Positions 15,138 to 25,356 of a stretch of DNA of 25,583 nt are shown here, piece after piece. Position 1 is the stretch's first letter. The number at the start of each line of letters is the position of its first letter. The translations under genes were made by a program, and so were the position numbers. The stretch covers positions 1 to 25,583 of the forward strand of contig JBFWSL010000018.1 of assembly GCA_050248375.1 (NCBI GenBank). Direction: 5' to 3'. The notes beneath the pieces are model-generated. The model had not been told where the DNA came from. It did not search any database and saw only the letters and a program-made list of their open reading frames with translations. This DNA comes from JAYZVT01 sp050248375. GTDB lineage: Bacteria; Pseudomonadota; Alphaproteobacteria; Rhizobiales; Methyloligellaceae.

Positions 15138-15741
15138 CTACTCCGCGGCGATGACTTCCCGGGGTCTTTCCGGCGCGCTCTCCATCCGGCATCCGGCGAT
15201 ATGAAGCGCCGTGGTCTTCGCGGCCTCCTGTATCTCCTTCGCCAGCGAACGGTCCTCGACCGCGCGCGCCAGCACCATTCCTCCAACGCACAGTGTCGCG
15301 ACCGCCAGCGCCCTGCTCCAGGCATCCGGCCATCGCCTCCAGCACCTGCTCGTAGGCGCGCTTCACCTGCGCGCTGCCCAGCGCCGCATCGGCCGCGAAG
15401 GACACCAGCGAGCAGGCATGCTCGGTATCGTCCAGGTGTCCTCGCGACAGGTAGGAGGAAATCATGCAGGTGCACAGCCTGCCCTTGTCGGGCTCGTCGA
15501 AATCGACCTTGTCCTCGCTCCAATCCCTGGGCGTGGGCGAGCGAAGGATCTCCGACACCGCCTCCGCCAGAAGGTCGTCCTTGGACTTGAAGTGGTTGTA
15601 GAAACCTCCGCGCGTCAGTCCGGCCTCGGCCATGATCTCGTCGATGGAGACGGCGCTGAAACCGCGTGTGTTGAACAGGCGGCGCGCGCTCTGGATGATT
15701 CGCGCCCGGGTGCGGGCCTTGTGTTCGGGGGAATAGGGCAT
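15138..15741 (-). pseudogene. TetR/AcrR-family repressor gene with a +1 frameshift
   Basis: The N-terminal DNA-binding domain is intact: RARIIQSARRLFNTRGFSAV, SIDEIMAEAGLTRGGFYNHF and KSKDDLLAEAVSE are typical TetR helix-turn-helix residues (about 8-60). The ligand-binding domain is normal to about residue 143 (VLEAMAGCLEQ). There the frame breaks at the CCC run at 15311-15313, read as GGG on the coding strand. Removing one base restores a coherent C-terminus: ALAVATLCVGGMVLARAVED, then SLAKEIQEAAKTTALHIAGC, stopping with tandem TAG codons (15138-15140 and 15135-15137). The restored length is about 200 residues, normal for the family. Unrepaired, the frame runs on about 170 residues of Arg/Gly/Asp-rich nonsense. 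Start ATG 15741 follows GGGAG. Either a real mutation or a sequencing error; it is divergent from the GST gene it probably controlled. Confidence 0.88.
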
Positions 15742-15800
15742 GTGCGGGCTCCCGGTTGAAGTCTGCGGCGGACTCTGGTCTCCAACCTACCCCATCCCGG

Positions 15801-15820
15801 AATATGTTCATGAACATATT
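15801..15820. promoter_or_regulatory. Perfect 20-bp palindrome, probable TetR operator 1
   Basis: AATATGTTCATGAACATATT reads identically on both strands. It lies about 60 bases upstream of the tetR start. A related palindrome is at 15909-15942. The two share the core ATATGT-YC-WTGAACATAT, as expected for two sites of one TetR dimer. Binding by this TetR is inferred from position and sequence. Confidence 0.75.
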
Positions 15821-15908
15821 ATGGCGGCCGCGGGAAAAGCGGATTCACTTTCACGGGTATCCACCCGCATCCCGTTGAAACGAAAAGGCGATCACGCCCC
15901 CGCCGGCG

Positions 15909-15942
15909 GCCTCAGTATATGTCCTTGAACATATGCTGAGGC
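15909..15942. promoter_or_regulatory. 34-bp near-perfect palindrome, probable TetR operator 2 in the GST promoter
   Basis: The left arm GCCTCAGTATATGTCC (15909-15924) mirrors the right arm GAACATATGCTGAGGC (15927-15942) with two mismatches. The central 18 bases differ from operator 1 at only two positions. It ends about 47 bases before the GST start codon, a position suited to blocking transcription. In RNA it would also form a strong hairpin in the 5' leader. Confidence 0.75.
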
Positions 15943-15989
15943 CCTGAAGGATGCCCCTCCCGACATCGCGGCAATCAAGGGAGGACCCC

Positions 15990-16646
15990 ATGCCCGAACT
16001 CGAGATCATCGGCCTGGACTTTTCGAACTGGGTGCGCGCGGCGCGCATTGCCTGCGAGGAGAAAGGCGTCCCCCACACACTGGTGGACCCGAAAATCTCC
16101 ACGCCGGCCGATTTCCGGAAGCCCGGGCACCTGGCGCTGCATCCCTTCGGCCGCATCCCGGTCCTGCGCCATGGCGGCTTCAGGCTCTACGAAACCGCCG
16201 CCATCTGCCGCTACGTCGACCTGAGCTTCGACGGCCCCGCGCTGGTGCCCGGCGAGCGCCGCCAGGCCGCCCTCATGGAGCAATGGGTCAGCGTGTGCAT
16301 CGACTACCTGGCGAGGCCGATCATGGGCCGCTTCGTTGTCCAGTATGTGTTGCCGGCGCTGACGGGCGGCACCCCGGACCGGGCCATGATCGAGGCCGCC
16401 ATCCCCGAGATTCGCACCCTGCTCGGCACCCTCGACCGGTCCATCGAGCAAGGGCCCTACCTGCAGGGCGCCACGCCCTATATCGGCGACTTCATTCTCG
16501 TGCCCATGCTGGCGGGACTCACCATCACGCTCGAGGGGCCGGACCTGCTGGACGAGGCGCCGAAGGTCAAGGGGCTCCTCGCGGCCTTCTCCAAACGGCC
16601 CAGCTTCGCCGCCACCCTGCCCGGAATGTTCCGCCAGGCGGCGTGA
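15990..16646 (+). CDS. Glutathione S-transferase family protein
   Basis: A 218-residue cytosolic GST, joining glutathione to electrophiles or acting as a reductase. The thioredoxin-fold half spans about 1-80: LDFSNWVRAARIACEEKGVP carries a Ser that could be the catalytic residue, FGRIPVLRHGGFRLYET holds the cis-Pro (IPVL), and ETAAICRYVD replaces the usual ES-AI glutathione-binding turn with Glu-Thr. The helical C-terminal half spans about 90-210, with PYIGDFILVPML matching the GST N-capping motif. The start at 15990 is backed by GGGAGG five bases upstream; a longer frame to 15951 would overlap the leader. It is divergent from the broken tetR, and both share two palindromic operators, pointing to inducible detoxification. 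A GC-rich intrinsic terminator follows. Confidence 0.92.
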   Translation: MPELEIIGLDFSNWVRAARIACEEKGVPHTLVDPKISTPADFRKPGHLALHPFGRIPVLRHGGFRLYETAAICRYVDLSFDGPALVPGERRQAALMEQWVSVCIDYLARPIMGRFVVQYVLPALTGGTPDRAMIEAAIPEIRTLLGTLDRSIEQGPYLQGATPYIGDFILVPMLAGLTITLEGPDLLDEAPKVKGLLAAFSKRPSFAATLPGMFRQAA

Positions 16647-16690
16647 AATTCCAGCCGCGCGCCGGCCGCTCTCTCCTGCGCGCACCCCCA

Positions 16691-16719
16691 CGATCCTCCC
16701 TCCCCCCGCCCGAGGATCG
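16691..16719 (+). other. Hairpin downstream of the GST gene
   Basis: CGATCCTC (16691-16698) is complementary to GAGGATCG (16712-16719) across a 13-base C-rich loop. It precedes the stronger terminator at 16726-16755 and may contribute to the 3' end of the GST transcript. Confidence 0.4.
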
Positions 16720-16725
16720 GCTGGA

Positions 16726-16755
16726 GGCGGCCCGGCGGCGTATCGCCGGGCCGCC
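16726..16755 (+). terminator. Intrinsic terminator of the GST gene
   Basis: GGCGGCCCGGCG (16726-16737) and CGCCGGGCCGCC (16744-16755) form a perfect 12-bp stem with a GCGTAT loop, followed by ATTTCTCC. The stem is very stable although the T-run is short. It separates the GST unit from the carB promoter. Confidence 0.7.
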
Positions 16756-16784
16756 ATTTCTCCCCGGATTTGATGCCGAAGCGC

Positions 16785-16812
16785 TTGCTACAGCGGTCGT
16801 TTCAGCTATAAG
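16785..16812 (+). promoter_or_regulatory. Probable sigma-70 promoter of carB
   Basis: TTGCTA (16785-16790, preceded by C, giving the CTTG typical of alphaproteobacterial -35 elements) and TATAAG (16807-16812) are spaced by 16 bases. Transcription would start near 16819, leaving a leader of about 50 bases before the carB ATG. This fits carB having its own promoter, since it is cut off from carA. Confidence 0.55.
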
Positions 16813-16868
16813 CCTCGCGGAACCGAGGACCCGTGCCTGCCGGGTGCGGGCCGCAATCCCAAGCGCGC

Positions 16869-20201
<3,333 letters not shown>

Positions 20202-20234
20202 CCCCGGGTATCCCCCTTCCGAATGCGTAACGGA

Positions 20235-20251
20235 CCGGGGAAGTCCCCCGG
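20235..20251 (+). other. GC-rich hairpin between carB and greA
   Basis: CCGGGG (20235-20240) and CCCCGG (20246-20251) can pair around a five-base loop, about 33 bases after the carB stop, with GCGTTTTGCCG further on. It could be a carB 3'-end hairpin or part of the greA leader; there is no clear T-run. Confidence 0.3.
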
Positions 20252-20315
20252 GGTCGGCGGGGCGTTTTGCCGTGTTTGGGGTGGCACCGGGAATGAAGGA
20301 AGGATGGGTGCCGCT

Positions 20316-20792
20316 ATGGTTGACAAGGTGCCAATGACCGCAGAAGGCCACGCCGCTCTGGAGGCCGAGATCAAGCATCTCAAGACCGTGGAGCGTCCGC
20401 GCATCATTCAGGCGATCGCGGAGGCCCGCGCCCATGGCGACCTGTCGGAGAATGCCGAATATCACGCGGCCAAGGAGCAGCAGAGCCTCAACGAGGCCCG
20501 TGTCGCGGACCTGGAGGACAAGCTGTCCCGCGCCGACGTCATCGACGTGTCCAAGCTGTCCGGCAAGCAGGTGAAGTTCGGCGCGACCGTCACCCTGCTC
20601 GACGAGGATACCGAGGACAAGGTGGTCTACCAGATCGTCGGCGAATTCGAGGCCGACGTGAAGAAGGGCAAGGTGTCCATCACTTCGCCCATCGCCCGCG
20701 CCCTGATCGGCAAGTCGGTCAAGGACGTGGTGGAGGTATCCACGCCCGGTGGCGGCAAGAGCTACGAGATCCTCAAGATCAAATTCAGTTGA
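20316..20792 (+). CDS. greA: Transcription elongation factor GreA
   Basis: Rescues backtracked RNA polymerase by stimulating cleavage of the 3' end of the transcript through its secondary channel. The 158 residues have the GreA layout: an N-terminal coiled coil (about 1-75) with the conserved acidic tip HGDLSENAEYHAAKEQQ, and a C-terminal FKBP-like domain (ITSPIARALIGKSVKDVVEV, ending GGKSYEILKIKFS). I chose ATG 20316 (MVDKVPMTAEGHAAL) because this is the family N-terminus; ATG 20304 is in frame and sits very close to AAGGAAGG, so a four-residue extension cannot be excluded. It lies about 115 bases after carB on the same strand. Confidence 0.97.
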   Translation: MVDKVPMTAEGHAALEAEIKHLKTVERPRIIQAIAEARAHGDLSENAEYHAAKEQQSLNEARVADLEDKLSRADVIDVSKLSGKQVKFGATVTLLDEDTEDKVVYQIVGEFEADVKKGKVSITSPIARALIGKSVKDVVEVSTPGGGKSYEILKIKFS

Positions 20793-20850
20793 TATTCGCC
20801 CCCTTCGCACATGGCGCAGGGGGGTTTCGACAGCTATTTTCCCGAAGGTT

Positions 20851-21026
20851 GCGAAACCCCAGTGCAGGCTGGGGCCGCCCTCCGGCCCGATGGCCGGACC
20901 CCGGGTCTCCGCCCGGGGTTTCGATAGTTCTTAGCCCTGAACCTGGCGAAACCCCGGCGCAGGCCGGGGTCCAGCGACATGTGCCACCGGGGGCCGGAGC
21001 GGAATGGACCCTGGCTCAAGCCGGGG
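20851..21026. repeat. Cluster of GC-rich palindromic repeats (five hairpins)
   Basis: The 379-base gap between greA and the first DUF2336 gene holds no gene but at least five palindromes: CCCCAG/CTGGGG (20857-20862, 20869-20874); TCCGGCC/GGCCGGA (20881-20887, 20892-20898); ACCCCGGG/CCCGGGGT (20898-20905, 20912-20919); ACCCCGGC/GCCGGGGT (20951-20958, 20963-20970); and CCCTGGCT/AGCCGGGG (21009-21016, 21019-21026, one mismatch). Three share the flank GCGAAACCCC or its complement GGGGTTTCG, so they are copies of one unit in alternating orientation. This resembles REP/BIME-type intergenic elements. Confidence 0.78.
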
Positions 21027-21171
21027 GGCTCATTCATCAAAATGAGCGGTTTTCCGCCATCGTTTCCCATCCCTTTCCGCGATGCGCGCGGGAGGTTTAG
21101 ACAGCCTTACCTGCAATGTACTATTCTTACCAAAACCATCCGGGATCATTGGCCTTGGGCGCCGTCCATAT

Positions 21172-22260
21172 ATGTCTAGCGCACGCGACTATTTGCACGA
21201 TCTGCAGGTTCTTGAAGGAGAAACTTCCAGCGAAAAGCGCCGGGAACTGCTCCATCGTGTAACCGACCTGTTCTTCGTCACGCAGGAAAAGCACGACGGT
21301 ACCGCGACGAACGTCTTCGGAGACGTGATGGAGCGGGTCGCCTATGAACTCGAGATCGAAGCCCGCGCGGTGTTCGCCAAAAGGATGGCGCTGGCGGAAC
21401 GCGCACCCCACCGCCTGATACGCCGGCTTGCCCGCGACCATATCTCGGTCGCCCGCCCTGTGCTCGAGCGCTCGTCCATGCTGACCGACGACGATCTGAT
21501 CGAGATCGCCCGCCAGGAATCCCAGGAACACCTGCACGCCATTGCCAGCCGCGTCCGGCTGGCCAAGCCGGTGACCGCTGCCCTCGTCCAGAACGGCAAC
21601 GATCATGTCATTACCCGCGTCACCGCCAATCCGGGCGCCGAGTTCAGCCAGGACAGCCTGGCGCAGATCGCCGAGCGCGCGCGCTTCAACCAGCAGGTCC
21701 TCGATGCCCTCGCCAACCACGGCGACATCCCTGCGGAGTTCATGGCGGAAGTGAAGCGGAACGTCGCGAACCGCCTGAAGACGGAACTGGACTCCGGAAG
21801 CGCGGCCGGGGAACTGGATAGCCGGAAGCTGGACGTCATGATCGAGGAAACCGCAGAAAAGCTTGATCTTTCGAAGCTTCAGGCCGCCGACGCGGACCTC
21901 CTCGCCCAGCACAATCGCGAGACCCTGACGGAAGAGCACCTGGTCAGGTTCGCCCGGGCCCGCAGCCTGGCCGACGTCGTGCGCTGCCTGGCGCTGCTGA
22001 CCGGTCTGGACGACACCTCGGTTTCCTTTTGCATGACCCGCGCCGAGATCTCCACCCTGGGCATCATCTGCAAGGCCCAGGGTTTCGCCAACTCCACCTA
22101 TCTGGCGCTTCTCGACATCCGGCTGGCCAACACGGAGAATTCGTCGATAGTCGCCGCGCGGGCCCTGCGCCATTACGACAGCCTGAGCCGCGCCGCCGCC
22201 GAGCGCGCGATGCGCTTCCTGAAGGTTCGCAAGAGCGTATCCGCGGACAGCTCCGGTTAA
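21172..22260 (+). CDS. DUF2336 domain protein, paralogue 1
   Basis: A 362-residue soluble protein of the DUF2336 family (Pfam, no known function), mostly helical, without a signal peptide. The N-terminal half carries the family core: LLHRVTDLFF (26-35), VFGDVMERVAYELEIEARAV (48-67) and RLARDHISVARPVLERSSML followed by TDDDLI (105-110). A C-terminal module of about 100 residues, shared with the next two genes, contains VVRCLALLTGLDD, AEISTLGIICKAQGF, ALRHYDSLSRAAAERAMRFL and KVRK. The start ATG 21172 is chosen because MSSARDYLHDLQ aligns without gaps to the start of paralogue 2 (MQDARSCLIDLQ), although no clear ribosome site precedes it. An intrinsic terminator follows. The HEAT-like helical pattern suggests protein-protein interactions; that is inference. 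Confidence 0.87.
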   Translation: MSSARDYLHDLQVLEGETSSEKRRELLHRVTDLFFVTQEKHDGTATNVFGDVMERVAYELEIEARAVFAKRMALAERAPHRLIRRLARDHISVARPVLERSSMLTDDDLIEIARQESQEHLHAIASRVRLAKPVTAALVQNGNDHVITRVTANPGAEFSQDSLAQIAERARFNQQVLDALANHGDIPAEFMAEVKRNVANRLKTELDSGSAAGELDSRKLDVMIEETAEKLDLSKLQAADADLLAQHNRETLTEEHLVRFARARSLADVVRCLALLTGLDDTSVSFCMTRAEISTLGIICKAQGFANSTYLALLDIRLANTENSSIVAARALRHYDSLSRAAAERAMRFLKVRKSVSADSSG

Positions 22261-22332
22261 CCACTACCGCCGTCCCGTTCGCGGACAGGCGAACAATTCC
22301 CGCATCGACCGGCCGGCCATGGTTGCCGGCCC

Positions 22333-22353
22333 GGCGGATTTGGCCGCCTTTTT
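22333..22353 (+). terminator. Intrinsic terminator after DUF2336 paralogue 1
   Basis: GGCGG (22333-22337) and CCGCC (22344-22348) form a five-pair GC stem with an ATTTGG loop, followed directly by TTTTT (22349-22353). This is a classic Rho-independent terminator, about 70 bases after the stop. It implies that paralogue 2 has its own promoter or depends on read-through. Confidence 0.72.
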
Positions 22354-22432
22354 AGCTATTCCTTAGCCACTTGCTGGGATGGTGAGGCCAGAGCCATCCT
22401 CGATCACTACCAGTCCCGGGAGAAGGAGCCCG

Positions 22433-23509
22433 ATGCAGGACGCCCGCAGTTGCCTTATCGACCTGCAAAAGCTCGCCGCCACGGGGAAAGACCAGGCCCG
22501 GGGCGATCTGCTCCACCGGGTAACCGATCTGTTTTTCGCCACCGCCGACCGCCAGTCCGCGTCCGACATGGCCGTGTTCGGCGACGTGATGGAACGCATC
22601 GCGTTCGAGCTGGAGGTGGAGGCCAGGGCGCGATTCTCGCGCCGCATGGCAACCGCCGACAAGGCCCCGCACCAGCTTATCCTTCGCCTCGCCAATGACG
22701 AGATCGGCGTTTCGGCCCCGGTCATCGAGCATTCTCCCTGCCTCACCGATGACGACCTCATCAGCATCGCCGCGCGCCATGGCCAGGACCACATGCGCGC
22801 CATCGCCAACCGCAAGTCGCTCAGCCGCGCGGTGACCGACGTCATCCTGGAGATGGGCGACGACACCGTGCTGACCAACATGGCCAGCAACGAGAGCGCC
22901 AGCTTCTCGCCGCGCGGGTTCAAGCGCCTGTCGAAACGAGCGGAAGAGAACGGCAAGCTGCTCAATGCCCTCGGCGACCGCAGCGACGTTCCCGCCGCCG
23001 TTCTGGAAGACATCAAGGCGACCGTGGCCAGGCGCCTGAGCAGTGAACTTGCCGGCGAAGGCTCCGGCCTCTCCGCGGAGCGGGTGAAGGAGATGGTCGC
23101 CAGCAAGGCGGCCAACCTCGATCTCGACGTTTTCGAGCGCTCCAGCGCCCAGTTCCAGGAGTTCATGAAGAACGACCTGATCGACGAGGGCCTGCTGCGC
23201 CGCTTCGCCCGCGGCCGCCGCCCCTCGGAGACGGTCCAGTGCCTGGCCCTGCTCGGCGACATCGACATCGGCATGGCCGCCCACTGCCTGCTCAAGGCCG
23301 ACGTGACGGCCCTCGCCGTGCTGTGCAAATCCCTGGGCTTCGAGAACAACACTTTCTCCTCGCTTCTCCAGCTCCGCACCGCGTCTTCGCCGGTGTCGGG
23401 AAAGACCATCGCGGAGGCGATGCGCCACTACGATGCCCTGGACAAGCGGAATGCCGAGGAAACCATGCGCCAGGTTCGCGCGCGTCTGACCGAGCCCGGA
23501 GCTGCCTGA
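22433..23509 (+). CDS. DUF2336 domain protein, paralogue 2
   Basis: A 358-residue soluble DUF2336 protein, closest to paralogue 1: the first 160 residues align without gaps, with LLHRVTDLFF, VFGDVMERIAFELEVEARAR, RMATADKAPHQLILRLANDE and LTDDDLI at the same residue numbers. The shared C-terminal module is present (VQCLALLGDID, ADVTALAVLCKSLGFENNTF, AMRHYDALDKRNAEETMRQV). The ATG at 22433 has AAGGAG four bases upstream, a good site, although a longer frame opens at 22379. A recent tandem duplication is the simplest origin. A small inverted repeat (GGATGG 22377-22382, CCATCC 22394-22399) lies in its leader. Function unknown. Confidence 0.87.
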   Translation: MQDARSCLIDLQKLAATGKDQARGDLLHRVTDLFFATADRQSASDMAVFGDVMERIAFELEVEARARFSRRMATADKAPHQLILRLANDEIGVSAPVIEHSPCLTDDDLISIAARHGQDHMRAIANRKSLSRAVTDVILEMGDDTVLTNMASNESASFSPRGFKRLSKRAEENGKLLNALGDRSDVPAAVLEDIKATVARRLSSELAGEGSGLSAERVKEMVASKAANLDLDVFERSSAQFQEFMKNDLIDEGLLRRFARGRRPSETVQCLALLGDIDIGMAAHCLLKADVTALAVLCKSLGFENNTFSSLLQLRTASSPVSGKTIAEAMRHYDALDKRNAEETMRQVRARLTEPGAA

Positions 23510-23576
23510 GACCCTGCCCGCGAACGGCTTACTCAGCGAATTACCTGGAAGGTAGGCGACATACTGCACGAAATAG

Positions 23577-23605
23577 TTGCAAATTGACCATTATACACGC
23601 ATTAT
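23577..23605 (+). promoter_or_regulatory. Possible promoter of DUF2336 paralogue 3 in an AT-rich gap
   Basis: TTGCAA (23577-23582) and CATTAT (23600-23605) are 17 bases apart in the most AT-rich part of the 166-base gap after paralogue 2. The match is moderate. The gap also contains TACCT-GGA-AGGTA (23542-23554), which could bind a regulator. Confidence 0.3.
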
Positions 23606-23652
23606 TACCAGGCTATTAATGAGACTGCAATGAGTTCTGGCCCATGCTCCCT

Positions 23653-23666
23653 GGCTATGAATAGCC
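23653..23666 (+). other. Small perfect inverted repeat just upstream of paralogue 3 start
   Basis: GGCTAT-GA-ATAGCC is a perfect six-pair inverted repeat ending nine bases before the ATG at 23676. The left half GGCTAT recurs at 23611-23616. No usual ribosome site is seen, so a hairpin here could affect translation; the loop of two bases makes a DNA-binding site equally plausible. Confidence 0.35.
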
Positions 23667-23675
23667 CGGGCGCTC

Positions 23676-24770
23676 ATGAACGATACGCAGCAAACGCTCA
23701 GACAAATTCAGGAACTGGTCAAAGCCGACGGCGCCGAGGCGGAACTGCTTGGGCACGTGACGGATTTGCTCGTCCACACCGACCCGGAGCGGCGTCAACC
23801 CGATACCCAGGCGTTTGACGCCGTCCTCGAGCAGCTCGTCGCCAGGGTCGGCGCCGACGAGAAGGCCAGGCTTGCCCGCCGTGTCGCGCCCCTGCGCAAC
23901 GGGCCGCGCGAGACCGTGCGCAGCCTCGCCAGGGAGGACATCGGCATCGCCGATCCGGTCCTGCGCCATTCCACCAGCCTGACCGACGATGACCTGATCG
24001 CGCTGGCCAGCGAACTCGGCCACAAACACATGCTCGCCATCGGCCACCGCCGCAAGCTCTCGCCAAGAGTGACCGATGTGCTGCTCGACAAGGGCACCAT
24101 CTCCGTAAAGCACGTCGTCGCCGGAAACAAAGGCGCGGCCTTCTCAACCGGCGGCATGACGCTGCTGATGGAGCTTTCCCTCAACGACGAGGAACTGTGG
24201 CGCCGGCTGCGCCGCCGCGACGACATGGTAATCGGCGTGATGGATCACCTGATCCGCTTCTACAAGCACAAGCTCGAGGATATCATTCCGCTGACCATCG
24301 AGTTCGTGGAGAGTGGCGTGGAAGTCGCGCCACCGCCGGAGCCCAAGGCCGCCGAGCCCGCGCCGAAGGCCGAGGCCAAGCCGCTGGAGCCTGCCGAACC
24401 GGAGAAGCCGAAGACCAGGACCACCGAGGCGATGCTGATAGAGGCCGCCCGCCGGCGCGCCGGGCCCGACGTCATCAGGCATCTCGCCGACCTCACCCAC
24501 GTGGATGAACCCACCGTGGAGAAATGCCTGAGCCAGGCGACGCTGTCCGCGTTGATGATCCTGTGCAAGGCCAACAAGATCACGGCGGCCGCCTTCGCGG
24601 CGCTGCTTCAGTTCCGCGAGATGGAAGGCGGCGGCTCCATCGCGGCGACCATCCCGCATCTGCGCCGTTACGAGGCCATGCATCCCGATACCGCGCGCCG
24701 CGTCATCGAACTGTCCATGCAGCGCAAGCAGGAAACCGGCAAGGCCGACGCTCAACCCGCCGCGGGCTGA
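23676..24770 (+). CDS. DUF2336 domain protein, paralogue 3 (with acidic/proline linker)
   Basis: A 364-residue soluble member of the same DUF2336 family, more diverged than the first two. The core is clear: LLGHVTDLLV, VRSLAREDIGIADPVLRHST and LTDDDLI (102-108), then RVTDVLLDKGTISVKHVVAG and NKGAAFS. Unlike its neighbours it has a linker rich in Pro, Ala, Glu and Lys at about 217-250 (VAPPPEPKAAEPAPKAEAK) between the core and the shared C-terminal module (VIRHLADLTHVDEPTVEKCL, ATLSALMILCKANKITAAAF, HLRRYEAMHPDTARRVIELS). The start is ATG 23676 with only a weak ribosome site. It ends two bases before the end of the convergent Lrp gene, so the transcripts must overlap at their 3' ends. Confidence 0.86.
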   Translation: MNDTQQTLRQIQELVKADGAEAELLGHVTDLLVHTDPERRQPDTQAFDAVLEQLVARVGADEKARLARRVAPLRNGPRETVRSLAREDIGIADPVLRHSTSLTDDDLIALASELGHKHMLAIGHRRKLSPRVTDVLLDKGTISVKHVVAGNKGAAFSTGGMTLLMELSLNDEELWRRLRRRDDMVIGVMDHLIRFYKHKLEDIIPLTIEFVESGVEVAPPPEPKAAEPAPKAEAKPLEPAEPEKPKTRTTEAMLIEAARRRAGPDVIRHLADLTHVDEPTVEKCLSQATLSALMILCKANKITAAAFAALLQFREMEGGGSIAATIPHLRRYEAMHPDTARRVIELSMQRKQETGKADAQPAAG

Positions 24771-24772
24771 GT

Positions 24773-25246
24773 TCAGGGCGCCACGGGAACGCCCGGCGCG
24801 AATTTCGACCGGCGGATGGCCAGCGCGGTCTTCACCGAATCCACGTTGGGCGCGGCGGTCAGCTCGTCGATGATGAAGCGCTGGAACGCCGCCAGGTCCG
24901 GCGCCACGCATTTCAGGATGAAATCGATCTCGCCCGACAGCATGTGGCAGTCGCGCACGATCGGCCAGGACCGCACCCGCTCCTCGAACGCCACAAGATC
25001 CGCCTCGGACTGCCTGTGCAGGCCGACCATGGCGAAGGCGGTCACGTCGAAGCCCGCCTTCTTCTCGTCGATATGGGCGCTGTAGCCTTCGATCAGCCCG
25101 GACTTCTCCAGCGCCCGCACGCGGCGCAGGCAGGCAGGGGTCGAAAGCCCAACCCGCGACGCCAGCTCCACATTGGTGATGCGGCCGTTGTCCTGCAACT
25201 CCCGCAGGATGTTCCAGTCGGTTCCGTCCAGCCTGTCGGCAGACAT
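24773..25246 (-). CDS. Lrp/AsnC-family transcriptional regulator
   Basis: A 157-residue regulator of the feast/famine family, usually responding to amino acids. The N-terminal winged helix-turn-helix is clear: LDGTDWNILRELQDNGRITN, VELASRVGLSTPACLRRVRA and LEKSGLIEGYSAHIDEKKAG (about 6-55). The C-terminal RAM/AsnC ligand domain includes VGLHRQSEADLVAFEERVRS and WPIVRDCHMLSGEIDFILKC, with the Gly-Asp/Glu turn used for effector binding. The ATG at 25246 follows GGGAG by six bases. It is divergent from the ELM1-like gene and convergent with the DUF2336 cluster. Two TTGCGCAA repeats and a tandem 15-bp repeat lie upstream and may mediate autoregulation. An Lrp-type gene near greA is, as far as I recall, a common alphaproteobacterial arrangement. 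Confidence 0.95.
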   Translation of the reverse strand: MSADRLDGTDWNILRELQDNGRITNVELASRVGLSTPACLRRVRALEKSGLIEGYSAHIDEKKAGFDVTAFAMVGLHRQSEADLVAFEERVRSWPIVRDCHMLSGEIDFILKCVAPDLAAFQRFIIDELTAAPNVDSVKTALAIRRSKFAPGVPVAP

Positions 25247-25263
25247 GCCACTCCCGGTGGTTG

Positions 25264-25293
25264 CGATGGACGCGAGGACGATGGACGCGAGAA
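25264..25293. repeat. Tandem 15-bp direct repeat upstream of the Lrp/AsnC gene
   Basis: CGATGGACGCGAGGA (25264-25278) is followed at once by CGATGGACGCGAGAA (25279-25293), with one mismatch. It lies 18-47 bases upstream of the Lrp/AsnC start, probably in its leader or promoter. It could be simple slippage or tandem regulator half-sites. Confidence 0.7.
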
Positions 25294-25356
25294 CAGGCCG
25301 CGACTAAAAGCATGGCGGCCCGGGGCTCTTGGCCAATTTAGTCTGGACGTGGCCGC

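Noticed and set aside
14785..15741. 318-residue continuous reading of the tetR frame
   Set aside because: Only the first 143 or so residues look like TetR; the rest is out-of-frame sequence that overlaps DUF3309 and the end of carA. A single-base frameshift explains it better.
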